Source of the DNA: Halisarca cf. caerulea
Lineage: Eukaryota > Porifera > Demospongiae > Chondrillida > Halisarcidae
DNA length: 64,000 bases
Reading direction: 5' to 3'
Assembly: GCA_963170055.1 (NCBI GenBank)
Contig: CAUJGJ010000242.1
Span: 6,340,859 to 6,404,858, forward strand
In this document: positions 61,423 to 64,000 of the stretch, piece after piece
How positions within the stretch are numbered: the stretch's first letter is position 1
How the letters are laid out: the number at the start of each line of letters is the position of its first letter
The notes under the pieces: model-generated
Seen by the model: the letters and a program-made list of their open reading frames with translations, nothing else
The model's database searches: none
What the model was told of the DNA's origin: nothing
Made by a program: the position numbers and the translations under genes

Positions 61423-62729
61423 AATGCAGTGCAAATAATGTAAATAGGTATAGATTTTAATTTAAGTGTACCTGTGAGTGTTGCCTTATTTGAAAGGAAG
61501 CCGCCCTGATCATGAACTCCTGGTAACTTTGTCATAATTGGTTCCAGAGTAATGAACAGACATATTGGCCCAAGTCTCTGAGTTAGTTTCAGTATCCTTC
61601 TTGGAAGGGAACAAAGTGGGGATGGAACTGTTTTAGATAGAAGTTATGAGATAGAAGCTTTAACCTTCTATCTCCTAAGCCCATCTTCTTTCTAGTAAAG
61701 GCTTCCTCCTCATAGCAGTCTCTCATGAAATGCAGACTACAGAGTCTGGAAGACGAGGACAGTGAAGATGTACATGTATCACTGTACACCATTTGCTAGG
61801 GAGGGAGGCCTCAAAAGGGAACGTGTGCATCGATACTCCATCATTTGAAGTATGGGAGTATCCTCCAGCTACATAACAATACGGCATGCCTTAATTTCAA
61901 GCGACTATGCAATCTTTTTTTCAACGCGTTTCAAAAGCTTGCTGGCTGCCTGTGAACAGACGTACAAGGCTTATGCTAGGGAAGTGACTACTCTAACGTC
62001 ATATGACGGCACAGCCCAAAAAATCAAATTTTATGGACAAATTTACCGAAAGTAAGCGTTTTCCATCGAACAAAGGCACTGAGAGAACTTTCAATGTCAT
62101 TGTGTTCAATAACAAGCAAATCCCTACAACATATCAAAAATTATCCAAACAACATGTCAGTGGCCCTTTAACACATCTTGTACTATACGCCGTATGCGCC
62201 TTATTTCCGGAAGTCACCAAAATACCATACGCCGTATGCGCCCTAATCGCAATGTAAATTTAGATCGACTTTTCCCCTGTTACTTGCTATAGTAACCCAG
62301 CTCAAACATTACATCAACGGAAAGGTTAAAGATAGGGCTATCTAATGATGTATAGAACGTAGTGCCTCCAATGGGAAATTATCGAGTAAATCGATCTCAA
62401 AGTATGCAAACAAAACTATTGGACGAACTTTGAGAAATGATTATGATAACTCAAAAATGCATCATTTACAAAGGCGATACAAAAGAAGATACAAAACAGA
62501 TGAAATACTGACAGGAACAGATGATAATAGTCTTGTTAGAGCTTTCAGGAAAGGAGAACACTGTTCTTCTGTGGAGATAACGGCCAGTTGTGAACTCTTC
62601 GCTGCAGTTCAATTTCACAAAGTTGAACGTCGCAAATGCAGTTCAGAGGCGCCGTAAACATCTAGAAGTAGTGTTTGCGTTTAGAAAAGGACCCTGTGAC
62701 TGATACGAGGAGAACACTACCGTTTTCCA
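61423..62729. other. Non-coding interior, no gene recognised
   Basis: Several 60-85-codon frames without motifs. A direct repeat of CATACGCCGTATGCGCC-like units lies at about 62186-62242. Confidence 0.4.
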
Positions 62730-63136
62730 CAAGGTCAAATTGTAAATTGCTGAAAGCGTTTCTCATCGTATGGCCTCGCAAAAGCTTGTTTCTTTCGTTT
62801 TATGTGCACATCTCAGGAACAAAGTGGAATTTCTTGAGGCGCTAAGGTGGATAGTCAGCTAAGGTTCTAAAGAACTCTTCATCATAAACAGCTTGCCTCC
62901 ACACAATTGTTTAGTATTCTGTGTTTTGGGATGAAGTTAAAATCATATCTATCTAATAAGTTCCATTTTTTCCTTCAATACGTTTAACTTACTAGTTCAA
63001 AGTAGGCAAAGAGAAGAAATAGGGGGTTAAAGTAATCATCTACTCCAAAGAAAAAAAGGGGGTGTATTTGTGACCATGTTTGCGGTGGCCATTTTGAAAT
63101 TTATTTCTTAGTGCACATAACTCACCTATGTATAAT

Positions 63137-63575
63137 CTTCCATTAAAAAGTTGTAGCCGAAAAACCTGCTTTTACACCCTTCAAACGAACAAAATTTATC
63201 ATAAATGATCAAATTGCGAGAAACCGCTTGATTACAACACTACACCCGGAACGATTAATTCTCACAAACTTAAACATCTTGAGATTCCATAGAAGTAGGA
63301 TTTAGTGAAATTCAAAGGTATCTAGAGGTCCAGCGAAGCGACTTTATCTTTGCCCTCAGCAAACTGCTATTTTACCAACGTTTCACACATACGTAGGCAC
63401 AATGTCACAAAGTCGACCTTCTCTTCCCCTTCTGTCAATACATGAAATTTCAGACATCATCTGAAAGATGTTCAATGGCACAATTAAAAACAGTCGCTAA
63501 TTGATATTGTTGAAAACAATCACCACAAACAATCCGAACAAGCAACAGGTGGTATAAACACCTTGAGCAACACCA
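63137..63575. repeat. Direct repeat copy B (about 440 bp)
   Basis: Diverged copy of 59065-59510 in the same orientation. The two flank the 59571-63129 block. More decayed than copy A. Confidence 0.65.
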
Positions 63576-64000
63576 TTAATTATAAAACCTGAGTACTGTC
63601 AAAATAGGCCTTGCCAATAAACATTCTAGTACCCATAACTTCAGACACAAAGCAAAATACAATTTCCCTTCTATGGAAAAGTTGGGCTGTACAATGAACT
63701 CCTAATACGAAGTAAAGAAACCTTTCCTCAGCAACTCTATGTGTTACACCCAGAAAGAAGGAAAAATCCAAAAAAATAGTTGGGTCACGCACGAGCATGT
63801 GACAAATTAATAGTGATGATAGCAAAGTTTAAATAACACAAATTGGAATGGATTGTTATGAATAACAGTCTGAATCATGGGATAATTTCATGATTAATCG
63901 TTTATAGGTGCCTAAAAATAACAGTTTATCATTTATGCAAACTGAGGAGTGCTATCATAACAATCCTGGACATGTTCCGCATGCATAAGGATTACAGTTT
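63576..64000. other. Spacer to window end
   Basis: No gene, RNA or terminal repeat recognised. Confidence 0.4.

Larger units (their letters stand above)
60483..63129. mobile_element. Long-TIR element related to the GCAGGTATG family
   Basis: Ends GCAGGTGAGCTATGTGCAC and GTGCACATAACTCACCTAT. The terminal repeats extend roughly 400 bases on each side (60483-60950, 62730-63129), with AAAATGGCCGCCGC and its inverse near the tips. The element is 2,647 bp and contains a perfect-armed hairpin (61027-61317), a (CATA)n run at about 61400-61422, and no recognisable ORF. Confidence 0.75.

Overview
The window is eukaryotic, probably from an early-branching invertebrate such as a sponge. Protein-coding exons are short and joined by GT-AG introns. 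Introns and spacers carry long CA/TG and TA microsatellites, and terminal-inverted-repeat (TIR) elements are very dense. The sponge assignment is inference from gene style and transposon cargo; no taxonomic marker is present.

Left third (about 1.7-27.5 kb): a tandem array of three homocysteine S-methyltransferase (HMT) genes on the + strand, each with nine exons at matching positions. Copy 1 (1793-7495) and copy 2 (14598-20136) read through to 332 and 327 residues. Copy 3 (20638-27533) is a pseudogene with 4-base indels in exons 1, 4 and 6. A Mutator-like transposon (about 8466-14402) separates copies 1 and 2. It holds a four-exon transposase and, on the same strand, a C48-type (Ulp1-like) protease joined to a PHD finger.

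Middle (about 27.5-42.3 kb): AT-rich spacer, the terminal exon of an unidentified minus-strand gene (28493-28588), then a multi-exon minus-strand gene (30220-36251). Its exons resemble a ParB-like domain followed by the end of an N6/N4-type DNA methyltransferase. Next come palindromes, TA arrays, a TIR element carrying a 291-codon ORF (39997-41875), and the first exon of an unknown plus-strand gene (42071-42247).

Right third (about 42.8-64 kb): almost wholly nested DNA transposons. One family of non-coding elements with ends GCAGGTATGTTATGTCC appears at least seven times, often as inverted pairs. The clearest nest is 49316-58630. There, TTAA-flanked piggyBac-like ends enclose three of these elements. 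One of the three has a pogo/Tigger transposon (49436-53189, TA duplication) and a Harbinger remnant (53197-53889, TTA duplication) inserted four bases apart in its own terminal repeat. The pogo element carries a transposase with one in-frame stop and an unusual HIRAN plus C48-protease gene. The protease domain is thus present in two unrelated transposon superfamilies in one window.

All calls are by eye; splice sites in the HMT and Mutator genes are supported by exact frame closure, those in the ParB-like gene only partly.
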